64,000 nt of DNA from Thermoplasmata archaeon (GCA_021810045.1 JAJZJR010000007.1:1-64000); one strand, 5' to 3'; positions 33,471-41,349 are shown, numbered from the stretch's first letter. The notes: generated from the letters alone by a model not told the origin. Program-made: numbers and translations.

Positions 33471-33887
33471 TCAGAGCGCCTCTTCTCCTCCAAGTACATC
33501 TTTTTCAATGCCAATGGCATCAAATATTAGATATCCAACGAAAAGAGCCACTGAAATAGATATCACTACCATCAGGGGCCCCCATATTCCATATGAGGCC
33601 AGCGAGAATCCCCAGCTCTGGAACATGATGTCAAGGCCTCCAACCATTCCTGACATAACTCCTGAAAACGCAGAGGAGAATGCCGAAAGAATTGGTTGGA
33701 AGAGATATTTCATCAATGAATTCCACAGACTGTTGAATATGCTGGTTCCAGAAATTCCACCGGATGATGAAGCCATTGGAAGCACTGTGATACCCAGGGC
33801 CACCGACTTAAGCCTGGAAGCGCTGAGTTTCCTTATTTTCAGGCTTCCCCTGATGAGGATCTTCCTGGCAAATGCCCTCAAGGACAT
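33471..33887 (-). CDS. Small membrane protein, 138 aa
   Basis: The first 30 residues are basic (ARKILIRGSLKIRKLSASRLKS); hydrophobic segments follow around residues 28-40, 55-85 and 100-122 (YGIWGPLMVVISISVALFVGYLIF), and the end is acidic. Its middle segment (LFQPILSAFSSAFSGVMSGMVGGL) is Gly/Ser-rich, as in pore-lining helices. The ATG overlaps the stop of the 37-residue basic gene (TAATG). Not recognised. Confidence 0.72.
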   Translation of the reverse strand: MSLRAFARKILIRGSLKIRKLSASRLKSVALGITVLPMASSSGGISGTSIFNSLWNSLMKYLFQPILSAFSSAFSGVMSGMVGGLDIMFQSWGFSLASYGIWGPLMVVISISVALFVGYLIFDAIGIEKDVLGGEEAL

Positions 33888-34000
33888 TATTTCACCCTCT
33901 TTTTGAAGCGGCCTTTCTTGTCCCTTGGTATCTTTGTATCTTTCCTGTTACCCTTGTTCCTGGATTTGTTTTTCACTTTCCTTTCTTTTTTCTTAACCAT
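33887..34000 (-). CDS. Basic microprotein, 37 aa
   Basis: Frame MVKKKERKVKNKSRNKGN continues as an almost continuous run of Lys and Arg. AAGGAGTGA 5 nt before the ATG is one of the best ribosome-binding sites in the module, and the stop overlaps the next ATG. Its make-up recalls a nucleic-acid-neutralising peptide. Together with the other 37-residue protein it may be a repeated theme of the module. Confidence 0.65.
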   Translation of the reverse strand: MVKKKERKVKNKSRNKGNRKDTKIPRDKKGRFKKRVK

Positions 34001-34012
34001 TCCGTTCACTCC

Positions 34013-34483
34013 TTAATTTATAAATTTCCTCCTGTGTGCAAAGGCTGCATCCGCGATCATGACAATCACAAAGGCAAAGATTGAAAACAGGAAATACAGA
34101 GCTGCAGGATTGCCTGACATTGCAGCAACCACCACGTACTGGCCGAAGTTGAACTCATATCCAAGGAAGCCTCCAAAGATCAGGCCAAGTATGTACCCTA
34201 TGACTGGCCTTACAATGAGATCAACAATGCCTTTGGCTCCACGTGTGAACAATTCTATGATTGCCCATATTGATATACCAAGAACAAGACCAGGTGTGAT
34301 GGTACTCTGATCCAGAATGAAGGTGTGGCCTTCAACTATGTATGCTGGTTTTGAAAACAGCGATATTGTGAGAACTCCAAGAGAAATCAGTGACACAATG
34401 ATTATGCCGATTCCCTTTTCATCGCTGAATTTCCTGAAAGATTTCATCTTTCCTGTACTTTTCTTTGTTTTTGTAACGCTCAT
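34013..34483 (-). CDS. Four-helix membrane protein, 156 aa
   Basis: Basic cytoplasmic start (MSVTKTKKSTGKMKSFRKF), then hydrophobic helices at about 25-43, 63-80, 90-110 and 122-146, ending HRRKFIN. The layout (small, four helices, both ends basic) is like internal membrane proteins of pleomorphic archaeal viruses, a resemblance in architecture only. ATGA overlap with the gene before it. Confidence 0.72.
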   Translation of the reverse strand: MSVTKTKKSTGKMKSFRKFSDEKGIGIIIVSLISLGVLTISLFSKPAYIVEGHTFILDQSTITPGLVLGISIWAIIELFTRGAKGIVDLIVRPVIGYILGLIFGGFLGYEFNFGQYVVVAAMSGNPAALYFLFSIFAFVIVMIADAAFAHRRKFIN

Positions 34484-35181
34484 TCTTTTTTCCTCCCAAA
34501 GTCAATATCATAAAAGATCCCAGCCACAGCTGCAAGACCAAAAATCACTGTTCCACCGAACACATAACCAATCTCCTCAGCTGTGAGTGGCCCGAAAATT
34601 GTGTGCAATCCATTGTCACCAAATACCTGGAATGAGAGACTGTATGCAGTGTTGTTGGAAATGAATTCAAACATAAGATCCTGGGACTGGTTGCCAGTGA
34701 GATACTGCGGTGAAATCACGTAGTCTGTTTCTGAAACATTGAATGATGAAACTGATAACACCGGAATGAAATTGGATGAGTTTGTACCGAACCCGACTTC
34801 CTCTGTTATGTTACCCGAATAAGCAAGATCCAGGACAAGCTTGTTTACAGAGAAATCGTTGAGTTCTCCCATTGTTAGGTTTGTCTGAACAAATGAAATC
34901 TGCTGGTTGTATGGCATATCATATGATACAGATATATTGCTCTGGCCAAATGGTATACCTGATCCAGTTTCATTGTAGATGTAAAGGGCATTGGATTCAC
35001 TCGATAGAACAACACTTGTATGGCCGTCTGCGGTTGCTGCACCAAGAGTGGCAAATGCAGGTACACTTGCGAATGCCAAAATTACAAAAATGATCAGAGC
35101 AATGAAGAACCTGCGACCCTTTCCTTTGGCTGTCTCACCCTGCTGGGCTGGCTGTTGCGGTTTAATTTTCTTTACTGCCAT
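34480..35181 (-). CDS. Membrane-anchored outer protein, first gene of the module
   Basis: Protein of 233 residues: basic start (MAVKKIKPQQPAQQGETAKGKGRR), membrane helix about 28-47, an outer domain of about 155 residues rich in Asn and Ser with several NxS/T sites, and a second helix near the C-terminus (YVFGGTVIFGLAAVAGIFY) ending in a basic tail. GGAGGAAG precedes the ATG but can be locked in a hairpin (see leader). It opens a run of 15 tightly packed minus-strand genes. Confidence 0.72.
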   Translation of the reverse strand: MAVKKIKPQQPAQQGETAKGKGRRFFIALIIFVILAFASVPAFATLGAATADGHTSVVLSSESNALYIYNETGSGIPFGQSNISVSYDMPYNQQISFVQTNLTMGELNDFSVNKLVLDLAYSGNITEEVGFGTNSSNFIPVLSVSSFNVSETDYVISPQYLTGNQSQDLMFEFISNNTAYSLSFQVFGDNGLHTIFGPLTAEEIGYVFGGTVIFGLAAVAGIFYDIDFGRKKE

Positions 35182-35266
35182 TTCTGACTTCCTCCGCTGA
35201 CCGGAAGAAGCAGAAGCCCCAGCTTATCGGAGGATCAGAGCTTCCGCTTCTCCGATAAGCTTTTCA
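35181..35266 (-). promoter_or_regulatory. Structured mRNA leader with competing hairpins
   Basis: A TATA-like stretch (GATATTTTTTAA on the minus strand, about 35287-35298) predicts transcription from about 35266, giving an 85-nt leader. Hairpin A: 35261-35250 with 35232-35221, 12 perfect pairs. Hairpin B: 35253-35237 with 35220-35204, 17 pairs including four G:U. Hairpin C: 35210-35202 with 35196-35188, 9 pairs with one G:U and a 5-nt loop, covering the GGAGGAAG ribosome-binding site. A excludes B, and B excludes C, so A plus C would be off and B alone on. This is read by hand from base pairing; no energies were computed. Confidence 0.55.
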
Positions 35267-35425
35267 GATGACCCAAACCGTGAAGTGTTAAAAAATATCC
35301 TATTACTATTCTATCCACATTTGGCAAACAAGGATATTCCTGTGAATGTAATTATGAAACAGTTTCAACGGAATTTCTTAGTTTCATTGTTTTTAGACTT
35401 TTTTCAAAAAATTTAAATAAAATCT

Positions 35426-36178
35426 GTGTTTATCTTTATTGATAGTGAAGTATATTTGTCGCTTAAAAATAAAAGAATAGCTACAATCTTGGCTGCAATC
35501 ATCGTTGCTACAATCATCGTTGTTTCTGGTACATTCTATATAAATCATCTCATAGAAAGCAAGCACCTACCCTCATTCACTTATTCCGGCGGATATGCAA
35601 ATTACACTTGGTCTGAAAATTTTTCAACCTATGCAGGTTACATGAAAAACCTAAACTCAACTTTGGAAATCAATCAAGGTAATCAGAGCAGTTCCTCCTT
35701 GCAGATTTCGATGTACAGGATTGGATATAACAGCTTTCAATACAGTGTCGGGCCAATTATGAATTTATACCTGAACCTGAGTGGAAATTTTTCATCAGTG
35801 CTTCGTCCACGATCTATGAATTTCACAGAGATTACATCAGGCATTGGAAAAACATCCGATCCGCATTTCTGGGACTCAGGAAGTATGAATCCTGTTAACC
35901 CCACAAACATGACTCTTTCAAGTACTTCAAACAAAATGACCTTTTTTGGGAATTCCACCCAAACAATGTATTTTACCGCAAACTTTATCAATGAAACCAC
36001 TAAAAATAGCCGATACAACTTCTCAATTAATTATATGGACGTGGAATTCCTGTTTCCAAGTTTTCTAGTTTCTAACAATAGCATAGATCTCAGTTTCAAT
36101 ACAACAATTTATGGGTTATCCAAGACAGTCAGCCTTCAGGCCAACATAGTGATGAGTTACACTGATCTATCAGGATGA
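35426..36178 (+). CDS. Membrane-anchored glycoprotein-like protein
   Basis: Read from GTG 35426 it has 250 residues: membrane helix (IATILAAIIVATIIVVSGTFYI) near the N-terminus, then an outer domain with more than fifteen NxS/T sequons and no cysteine. The true start may be TTG 35456, since a TTTAAATAA box lies at 35411-35419, too near for the GTG. Base use is visibly more A+T-rich than in the minus-strand module. Unknown family. It sits 8 bp before the Hint protein and probably shares its transcript. Confidence 0.7.
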   Translation: MFIFIDSEVYLSLKNKRIATILAAIIVATIIVVSGTFYINHLIESKHLPSFTYSGGYANYTWSENFSTYAGYMKNLNSTLEINQGNQSSSSLQISMYRIGYNSFQYSVGPIMNLYLNLSGNFSSVLRPRSMNFTEITSGIGKTSDPHFWDSGSMNPVNPTNMTLSSTSNKMTFFGNSTQTMYFTANFINETTKNSRYNFSINYMDVEFLFPSFLVSNNSIDLSFNTTIYGLSKTVSLQANIVMSYTDLSG

Positions 36179-36186
36179 ACTGAAAA

Positions 36187-38418
36187 ATGAAATTAGAATC
36201 GAGAGATCATTTAAGCAAGAAGTCTTTTTCAGTAGCCTCTGCTACTTTAGTTCTTTTTGCCTCTTTTGTTGTATTAGCTACTTTTGCGGCATTACCAGTC
36301 GCGCATGCTGCGACTCCTCCGATAAATCCAGTAGATTGGCAAGGGTGGAATGGCAATAATACGGTATACCTTACTACAGATTTTGGAGGATTTAACCATC
36401 AACTTAGACATATGGATAACATAAATAAATCAGGGACTACGACTACTCAAATTGACTCACACATATTGAATGTTTCATCAGGGAACTCAAATTATGAAGA
36501 CTCTACGTTTGATGGGATATCCCTTGGACTGGGTGCAATTGGCTCTGTTAATAACCTTTCGGCAGATAACTATAGTGAAGGTTTCACATATACTCCATTT
36601 GGGAATTCTATTATAATAGCAGTGCCTTATTCTGTCATAGGATTTGCTCAGAGCTTAAATTCTGTGGGGGCTGCATACCCAGTATCTCACGTAAACATTT
36701 CAGCTTCTATAAGTGGTTTTTCTAACGGGACTCAAGGGACATTTGTTGACAGGCAGGTTTTCGCCAGTTATGCAACAGGTTATAACATTTCAACAGTGGA
36801 AAACTCCACAGCTGGATTGAACCAAGCTTACTTAGAGTGGCTCAGTGGTAGTTCACTTGTAGCAGGTGCACTTTCTATTTATACTAGTGCTTACCCCCCA
36901 ATCTCTGCAGTTTTAGGATATTACTCTCTTCTTTCAGGGGCTTATCTTTCGTTCCTAAATTCTAATGGTAATAACTACCCGATTTTTTCTGGATTAAATA
37001 CAACCTATGATGGAACGGTATTTGAAAACGCATCTGTTACAAATGGGAATTACACTCAAACCCAGAGTGGGACCAATACTGTCGTAAATTACAATAATAC
37101 GTTTGCAGCAGGAGGTTATATGGTTTTTGCCCTTAATCAATCCGATTTTACAGAAACAGGCTCACTTCAGTTGCGTGCGAATAATATAATTACTGGATAT
37201 GCAGGGAGTCTAGAAAAGGGGGCTTCTGCTACACTTAACATACCTATTGTGCCTGCCTATAATATTAAGGGAACTGCTTACATAAATGGACAAGTAGCTA
37301 AGAATACTACCCTATTACTTGAAAATGATACCACCCATTATTACATAAAAACAAATTCAACTGGACAATACCAATTCTTCGGCGATCCAGGTCAAGAGTA
37401 TTTTCTCACTGACCCATCAATAGCCATTGGAGGTGTGCAGATTTTTACTCCTTCTGATACCAGTGGAGGAACATATAACTTATATTCGACAACTCAAAAT
37501 TTCTCAGAAAGCGGCTTGCCTAGTGGTACTAATTGGTCAATCGGATTCTCAGGTCCAGAGCTCCCATCAGGAAATCCGGAATTTTACACAGGTTACAGTA
37601 CTACTTCGACACTATCAGTTTCTATTGCTGGGAATGAAAGCTATGAGTACACAGTCAATGCCCCATCAGGATATACTGCAAGCATAACAAGTGGAAATTT
37701 GAACATTGGAACCTCCACACCCTCAACAATTTCTATTTCCTTCACTCCAACACCTACGTATACAGTTACTTTCCAAGAATCTGGGTTACCATCGGGGACT
37801 GAATGGAGTGCCAAGTTGGATGGTGTTCAGCATAGCAGCACATCCTCCACAATAACGTTTTCTAGTGTTCCGGCTGGTTCAACTACTTGGTCAGTCCCCT
37901 ATGTATATTATTCGACGACTTTATGGTATGAACCTACTAATGGAGGAGGTTCTTTTACTCTTAGTGGAGCTAAAACAATAGATGTTACTTTCACAGGTGT
38001 GCCACAGAGTACTATATCATGTGTATATGCACTGGCTCCTGTGCTCTTATCAAATTATACAACCCAATATGCTCAGAGTATAAAGGCCGGGGATAACATC
38101 ATGACATACAACTTCTCAACAGGAACTATGCAACAGGGCACAGTACAACAGGTGTTCATAACTCACCACACCGAAATGTATGTAATAAACGGTTACCTAA
38201 AAGTAGCAGGAGATCAGGATATCTGGACGAACCATGGGTACATTCAGGCACAGAATCTCACAAGTAATGACACTATCTATAACGTCTTTGACAGCCACTA
38301 TCACAGAGTTCATTCAGTTTCGGTAGAATACGGCAACTTTACCATGTACGACTTTTATGTAACTGCAAATCACAATTACATCGTTTGGTCGAATCTCATG
38401 CAGGATCGGTTGCCATAG
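36187..38418 (+). CDS. Secreted surface protein with C-terminal Hint (hedgehog/intein) domain
   Basis: Protein of 743 residues. A signal peptide (VLFASFVVLATFAALPVAHA, about 22-41) is followed by a large Asn/Ser/Thr-rich beta domain, then two units with the FxESGLPSGTxW motif common in Thermoplasmatales surface proteins. From Cys612 (SCVYALAPVLL) to the end lies a Hint domain: KAGDNIMTYN, then block-B-like DQDIWTNHGYIQAQNL, then MYDFYVTANHNYIVW like intein blocks F/G. The terminal His-Asn of true inteins is absent, so cleavage at Cys612 rather than splicing is expected. A+T-rich like the gene before it. Confidence 0.8.
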   Translation: MKLESRDHLSKKSFSVASATLVLFASFVVLATFAALPVAHAATPPINPVDWQGWNGNNTVYLTTDFGGFNHQLRHMDNINKSGTTTTQIDSHILNVSSGNSNYEDSTFDGISLGLGAIGSVNNLSADNYSEGFTYTPFGNSIIIAVPYSVIGFAQSLNSVGAAYPVSHVNISASISGFSNGTQGTFVDRQVFASYATGYNISTVENSTAGLNQAYLEWLSGSSLVAGALSIYTSAYPPISAVLGYYSLLSGAYLSFLNSNGNNYPIFSGLNTTYDGTVFENASVTNGNYTQTQSGTNTVVNYNNTFAAGGYMVFALNQSDFTETGSLQLRANNIITGYAGSLEKGASATLNIPIVPAYNIKGTAYINGQVAKNTTLLLENDTTHYYIKTNSTGQYQFFGDPGQEYFLTDPSIAIGGVQIFTPSDTSGGTYNLYSTTQNFSESGLPSGTNWSIGFSGPELPSGNPEFYTGYSTTSTLSVSIAGNESYEYTVNAPSGYTASITSGNLNIGTSTPSTISISFTPTPTYTVTFQESGLPSGTEWSAKLDGVQHSSTSSTITFSSVPAGSTTWSVPYVYYSTTLWYEPTNGGGSFTLSGAKTIDVTFTGVPQSTISCVYALAPVLLSNYTTQYAQSIKAGDNIMTYNFSTGTMQQGTVQQVFITHHTEMYVINGYLKVAGDQDIWTNHGYIQAQNLTSNDTIYNVFDSHYHRVHSVSVEYGNFTMYDFYVTANHNYIVWSNLMQDRLP

Positions 38419-38529
38419 TTGTATTAAATATATTTATTTTCTAAAAGATGGGGCAACTCATCTAATATTTTTCTTTTGAAGAAATCGTTCACCATGTCGG
38501 AATCATAAAGTGTGATCAGAAACTGAGAA

Positions 38530-38769
38530 CTATATTTTTTCATGGTCTCCATTTTTGAGTTTATATTTCTTAACACCTGTCCTGGTGATTTCATCCATTG
38601 GTAAGTGGTTAGCATGAAAGGCAACCTGTGCAGCCGAAACATCTTTTTTCCAAAGCAAGAATATTGTTTTGGATATCTGTGAAGCTCTCATATGACATTG
38701 AAATTTTTCGAACACACCGATGATCAATGCATCAACATCATCCTTACTGATCTGAAGCTGTTCCATCAC
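38530..38769 (-). CDS. Small helix-turn-helix-like protein, 79 aa
   Basis: Starts MMEQLQISKDDVDALIIGVF and contains RASQISKTIFLLWKKDVSAAQVAFHANHL, which could be a winged helix. The ATG overlaps the recombinase stop (ATGA), so it is the last gene of a three-gene operon. It might be a directionality factor or repressor for the recombinase; this is inference from context only. Confidence 0.6.
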   Translation of the reverse strand: MMEQLQISKDDVDALIIGVFEKFQCHMRASQISKTIFLLWKKDVSAAQVAFHANHLPMDEITRTGVKKYKLKNGDHEKI

Positions 38770-39509
38770 TTGCTCCTCTTCTTCTGATCTTCAGAATTCA
38801 AAACCTGTTTTCCCTCATCTTTTTGGTGTCCGTTAAAGACTTCTTTACTGGATTGTTTCTCATCGAGTAGGGGGTTTATATACTCAGGATAGGTTTTTTT
38901 CATGGGGGGTTTTCCGGACAAAATTCTGTGAACAGAAGACCTCTTCATGCCAACCTGTTCGGAGATCTGTCTTATTGACATATTCTGGTCCCTGAGTTCG
39001 AAGATCCGTGGAATCCGATCGGGAAATCTCTCTTCCAGGGATTTTCTCCCATTAACTTTCTTTTCAGGGTCCTCACCCTTGACCCTGTTGATGCCATCCC
39101 TAACTCTTTCACTGATGAAATCCCTTTCAAGTTCTGCAACACCCGATAGTATAACAAGCATAAATTCTGTCAAAGGTTCTCTCTGTGGTAATGCCCTTAT
39201 TCCCTGGTCAATGGCTTCAAAGAATAATCCTCTTGATCTGATTTCAGTTATGTTGGCCAGCAGATCTCTGACAGATCTTCCAAACCTATCAATTCTCAAA
39301 ACCACAACACCGCTGTAAAGGCCCTTTCTGACATCTTCCATCAATCTTCTGAGTTCAGGCCTGTTACTGTTCCTGGTGGATACTTTCTCCTGGTAGACTG
39401 AATATTCCCAACCGTGAGCCTCACAGTAAGGTATCAGTTTAAGCAGCTGGTTTTCAGTGGTCTGATGTTTGTCCTTGGTTGAGACCCTTGCATAGATTGC
39501 AACTCTCAA
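38766..39509 (-). CDS. Serine recombinase (resolvase/invertase family)
   Basis: Protein of 247 residues. The catalytic domain starts MRVAIYARVSTKDKH with nucleophile Ser10; conserved Arg residues appear in VVLRIDRFGRSVRDL; ELERDFISERVRDGINR is the long dimer helix; RQISEQVGMKRSSVHRIL is the C-terminal helix-turn-helix. This is a small resolvase/invertase, not the large integrase type. In the element it may resolve multimers of the circular form, or invert a segment. A hydrophilic Lys-rich tail of about 45 residues follows the DNA-binding domain. Confidence 0.9.
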   Translation of the reverse strand: MRVAIYARVSTKDKHQTTENQLLKLIPYCEAHGWEYSVYQEKVSTRNSNRPELRRLMEDVRKGLYSGVVVLRIDRFGRSVRDLLANITEIRSRGLFFEAIDQGIRALPQREPLTEFMLVILSGVAELERDFISERVRDGINRVKGEDPEKKVNGRKSLEERFPDRIPRIFELRDQNMSIRQISEQVGMKRSSVHRILSGKPPMKKTYPEYINPLLDEKQSSKEVFNGHQKDEGKQVLNSEDQKKRSK

Positions 39510-39772
39510 GGTTTCACCTCAACCTTGCTTGTTACTTCCTTCTTTCCGGCTCTTTTTTTGAATGTTCTGCCACATTTCTTTTCATTTTGATTAATTACAC
39601 CATGTTCAGCAGTTCCGTGCAAATTTGCCAGGAATTCAGCATTATTTACACGCCATCTGTAATCTGACAGACATTGGGTTATCAATTCATCAAGTGCCTC
39701 AGTCAAGATTTCCTCCCCCTTCTGATCCAGGTTAACTTCACGCTGGTAAGACTTGAAGATCAAAGTTGACAT
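39506..39772 (-). CDS. Hypothetical protein, 88 aa
   Basis: First gene of the recombinase operon, with GGAGGT 8 nt before its ATG and an ATGA overlap with the recombinase. Helical N-terminus (GEEILTEALDELITQCL), then RWRVNNAEFLANLHG and a basic end. Not recognised; a small DNA-binding or regulatory partner is possible. Confidence 0.62.
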   Translation of the reverse strand: MSTLIFKSYQREVNLDQKGEEILTEALDELITQCLSDYRWRVNNAEFLANLHGTAEHGVINQNEKKCGRTFKKRAGKKEVTSKVEVKP

Positions 39773-39791
39773 TCACGTACCTCCAGGTATT

Positions 39792-41078
39792 TCATCTTGG
39801 GATTCCTCCATAGCCAGCCCCTGTTATGGCCCCAAGAACGTCTGCAATCTGGCTTAACTTCTCAGTGACTGATGTTAAAACTGAAGTTATCTGTGTGACA
39901 TCCCTCTCCTTGTCAAGTTTCAGGAGTTCCAGTTCCTTTCTTGTTTCAGATAGTTTAATCTGTTCAGCCTTGTAGCTCCATTTCTTATCGATATGGTCAA
40001 GGATCATGTCTCCGAATTCTCTTGGATCTGAGTTTTCTGCAATTTCCCTGTACTGCTCTTTACCGATTTCCTCCTTGAACTTCTTGGCCTTGACTTCATC
40101 ATCGATGAAGGAACCAGGGTTGGTGAACTCAAGCTCCGGCCCTGTCTCCGGGTGTGACCTGTCAATATGCATTCTCCTTGAACCATCTGGATTGTTCCAG
40201 TACATGGTTTTCTGATAATTGTTGTAAACAACCTTGGCAAATCCGTCTCCAACCATTGCAAGTTCACCAGTGAGGGTCATTTGATACATTCCTGGTTCAG
40301 CTTCCTTGAGCTTTGGATGCCAGCTCTGGTGATTTACAACAAAATAGTTGTTCAGTCTTTCCTGGATATTTTTAATGACTGGTTGAAGAGGGATAAGATA
40401 TTGATCTGTTATGATGTCATAGGCGTCTTCAGATTCGGGAAACTGGATGTCTGAAATACAAATTGTAATGCCTTCATTGTATACCAGGACAGAAAGGTCC
40501 TTTGAACCCATCTTCTCAATGAATGAGTACCAGTCCCAGTTAGTCATCTGGTGTTCCTTGATATCCATCCTGGCCTTCTGAATGTAGTCCCAATTAGTGA
40601 TATCCTTCTTGTCTACTCCCCTTGGTGTGAATTTCTCGTTTGTCCTGAAAGCCAAGTATGGAAGCTTGGCTGGTTTAGGGGTGACAAAGGGAATGAATAT
40701 CCTGCCCCTGTGAAGAGACTGGTATTCCCCGGATTCCCGGAGAGATAAGAACAAAACTTCTTCTCGTCCCATGGTCGGTTTATTCAGACCTATACGATCG
40801 TAATCTGGCCGGTTAATTCCAGGAAGGTGTCCCTGGGTTGCAAGAAATTCCTTTCCCTTCCCTGTTAGAGCGAATATGCTTCTTGATGATTTGTAAGCTT
40901 TATGTGATGCTCTTAATGGCTGTTCAAGGTAGCCTTCCAGGACGAGATTCTTAACCTGTTCCTGCACTGTAGAGTAAGCTTTTCCTAGCTTCTTGGCTAT
41001 CTCATGAAGTGAAAACCTTCTGGTGTCAAGATACCAGAGTAGATTGTATTTGATTGCAGGGTCAGGACTACGGCTCAA
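39792..41078 (-). CDS. Winged-helix protein, candidate replication initiator
   Basis: Protein of 428 residues, TTG start with GGAGG 9 nt upstream. Residues 1-80 form a winged helix (FSLHEIAKKLGKAYSTVQEQVKNLVLEGYL, then SSRSIFALTGKGKEFL). A middle domain of about 250 residues is unassigned; the C-terminus (350-410) is a coiled coil (AEQIKLSETRKELELLKLDKERDV). Three copies of GGCCGGTTTAT or close variants lie 25-71 bp upstream, and two more near-copies lie inside its own 5' half. A DNA-binding protein with iterons before it fits a replication initiator or self-regulating partition factor. No primase or helicase motif seen. Confidence 0.65.
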   Translation of the reverse strand: MSRSPDPAIKYNLLWYLDTRRFSLHEIAKKLGKAYSTVQEQVKNLVLEGYLEQPLRASHKAYKSSRSIFALTGKGKEFLATQGHLPGINRPDYDRIGLNKPTMGREEVLFLSLRESGEYQSLHRGRIFIPFVTPKPAKLPYLAFRTNEKFTPRGVDKKDITNWDYIQKARMDIKEHQMTNWDWYSFIEKMGSKDLSVLVYNEGITICISDIQFPESEDAYDIITDQYLIPLQPVIKNIQERLNNYFVVNHQSWHPKLKEAEPGMYQMTLTGELAMVGDGFAKVVYNNYQKTMYWNNPDGSRRMHIDRSHPETGPELEFTNPGSFIDDEVKAKKFKEEIGKEQYREIAENSDPREFGDMILDHIDKKWSYKAEQIKLSETRKELELLKLDKERDVTQITSVLTSVTEKLSQIADVLGAITGAGYGGIPR

Positions 41079-41102
41079 TTTCTCGTCCTCCTGATATGGA
41101 AT

Positions 41103-41149
41103 GGCCGGTTTATGCTGGCAGGTTTATCCTCGTTATGTGGCCGGTTTAT
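41103..41149 (+). repeat. Iteron-like direct repeats (candidate origin)
   Basis: GGCCGGTTTAT at 41103-41113 and 41139-41149, and GGCAGGTTTAT at 41117-41127, all in one direction, in a T-rich stretch just upstream of the winged-helix gene. Related copies in the same direction occur at 40773 (GGTCGGTTTAT) and 40807 (GGCCGGTTAAT). Spacing is 14 and 22 bp for the first three. This is the only such repeat cluster I found in the element. Confidence 0.6.
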
Positions 41150-41172
41150 TTTCCATAAAAAAAGAACCATGT

Positions 41173-41349
41173 TCAGGCCACCTCCAGGTGATCTTGTTTC
41201 GAATTTTGATTTAAGGTAATGTTTCCTTGAGTTTCTTTGAAAAGTTTCCAGGCTTCTACTAGAAGAGGATATCTTTCTGTAGAATTAACAGGGAGGTCTT
41301 TCAAGCCTTCCTGTTGCAATATGATGTCGAAGGCCTCTTTCAGGTTCAT
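41173..41349 (-). CDS. Small protein, 58 aa
   Basis: Frame MNLKEAFDIILQQEGLKDLP, helical, with a Gln/Asn-rich end. GGGAGGAG lies 4 nt before the ATG, which shares ATGA with the stop of the gene before it. It precedes the iterons and the winged-helix gene on the same strand. Unknown function. Confidence 0.6.
   Translation of the reverse strand: MNLKEAFDIILQQEGLKDLPVNSTERYPLLVEAWKLFKETQGNITLNQNSKQDHLEVA

Noticed and set aside
35221-35261. The 12-bp inverted repeat read as a crossover (res) site for the serine recombinase
   Set aside because: No second copy was found in the element, and its position at the start of the module's mRNA, with the competing pairs, fits an RNA structure better.
38409-38456. 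GTTGCC/GGCAAC inverted pair after the Hint gene, as a terminator or inversion site
   Set aside because: Only 6 bp with a long loop, and no matching copy near 35221; too weak to call.
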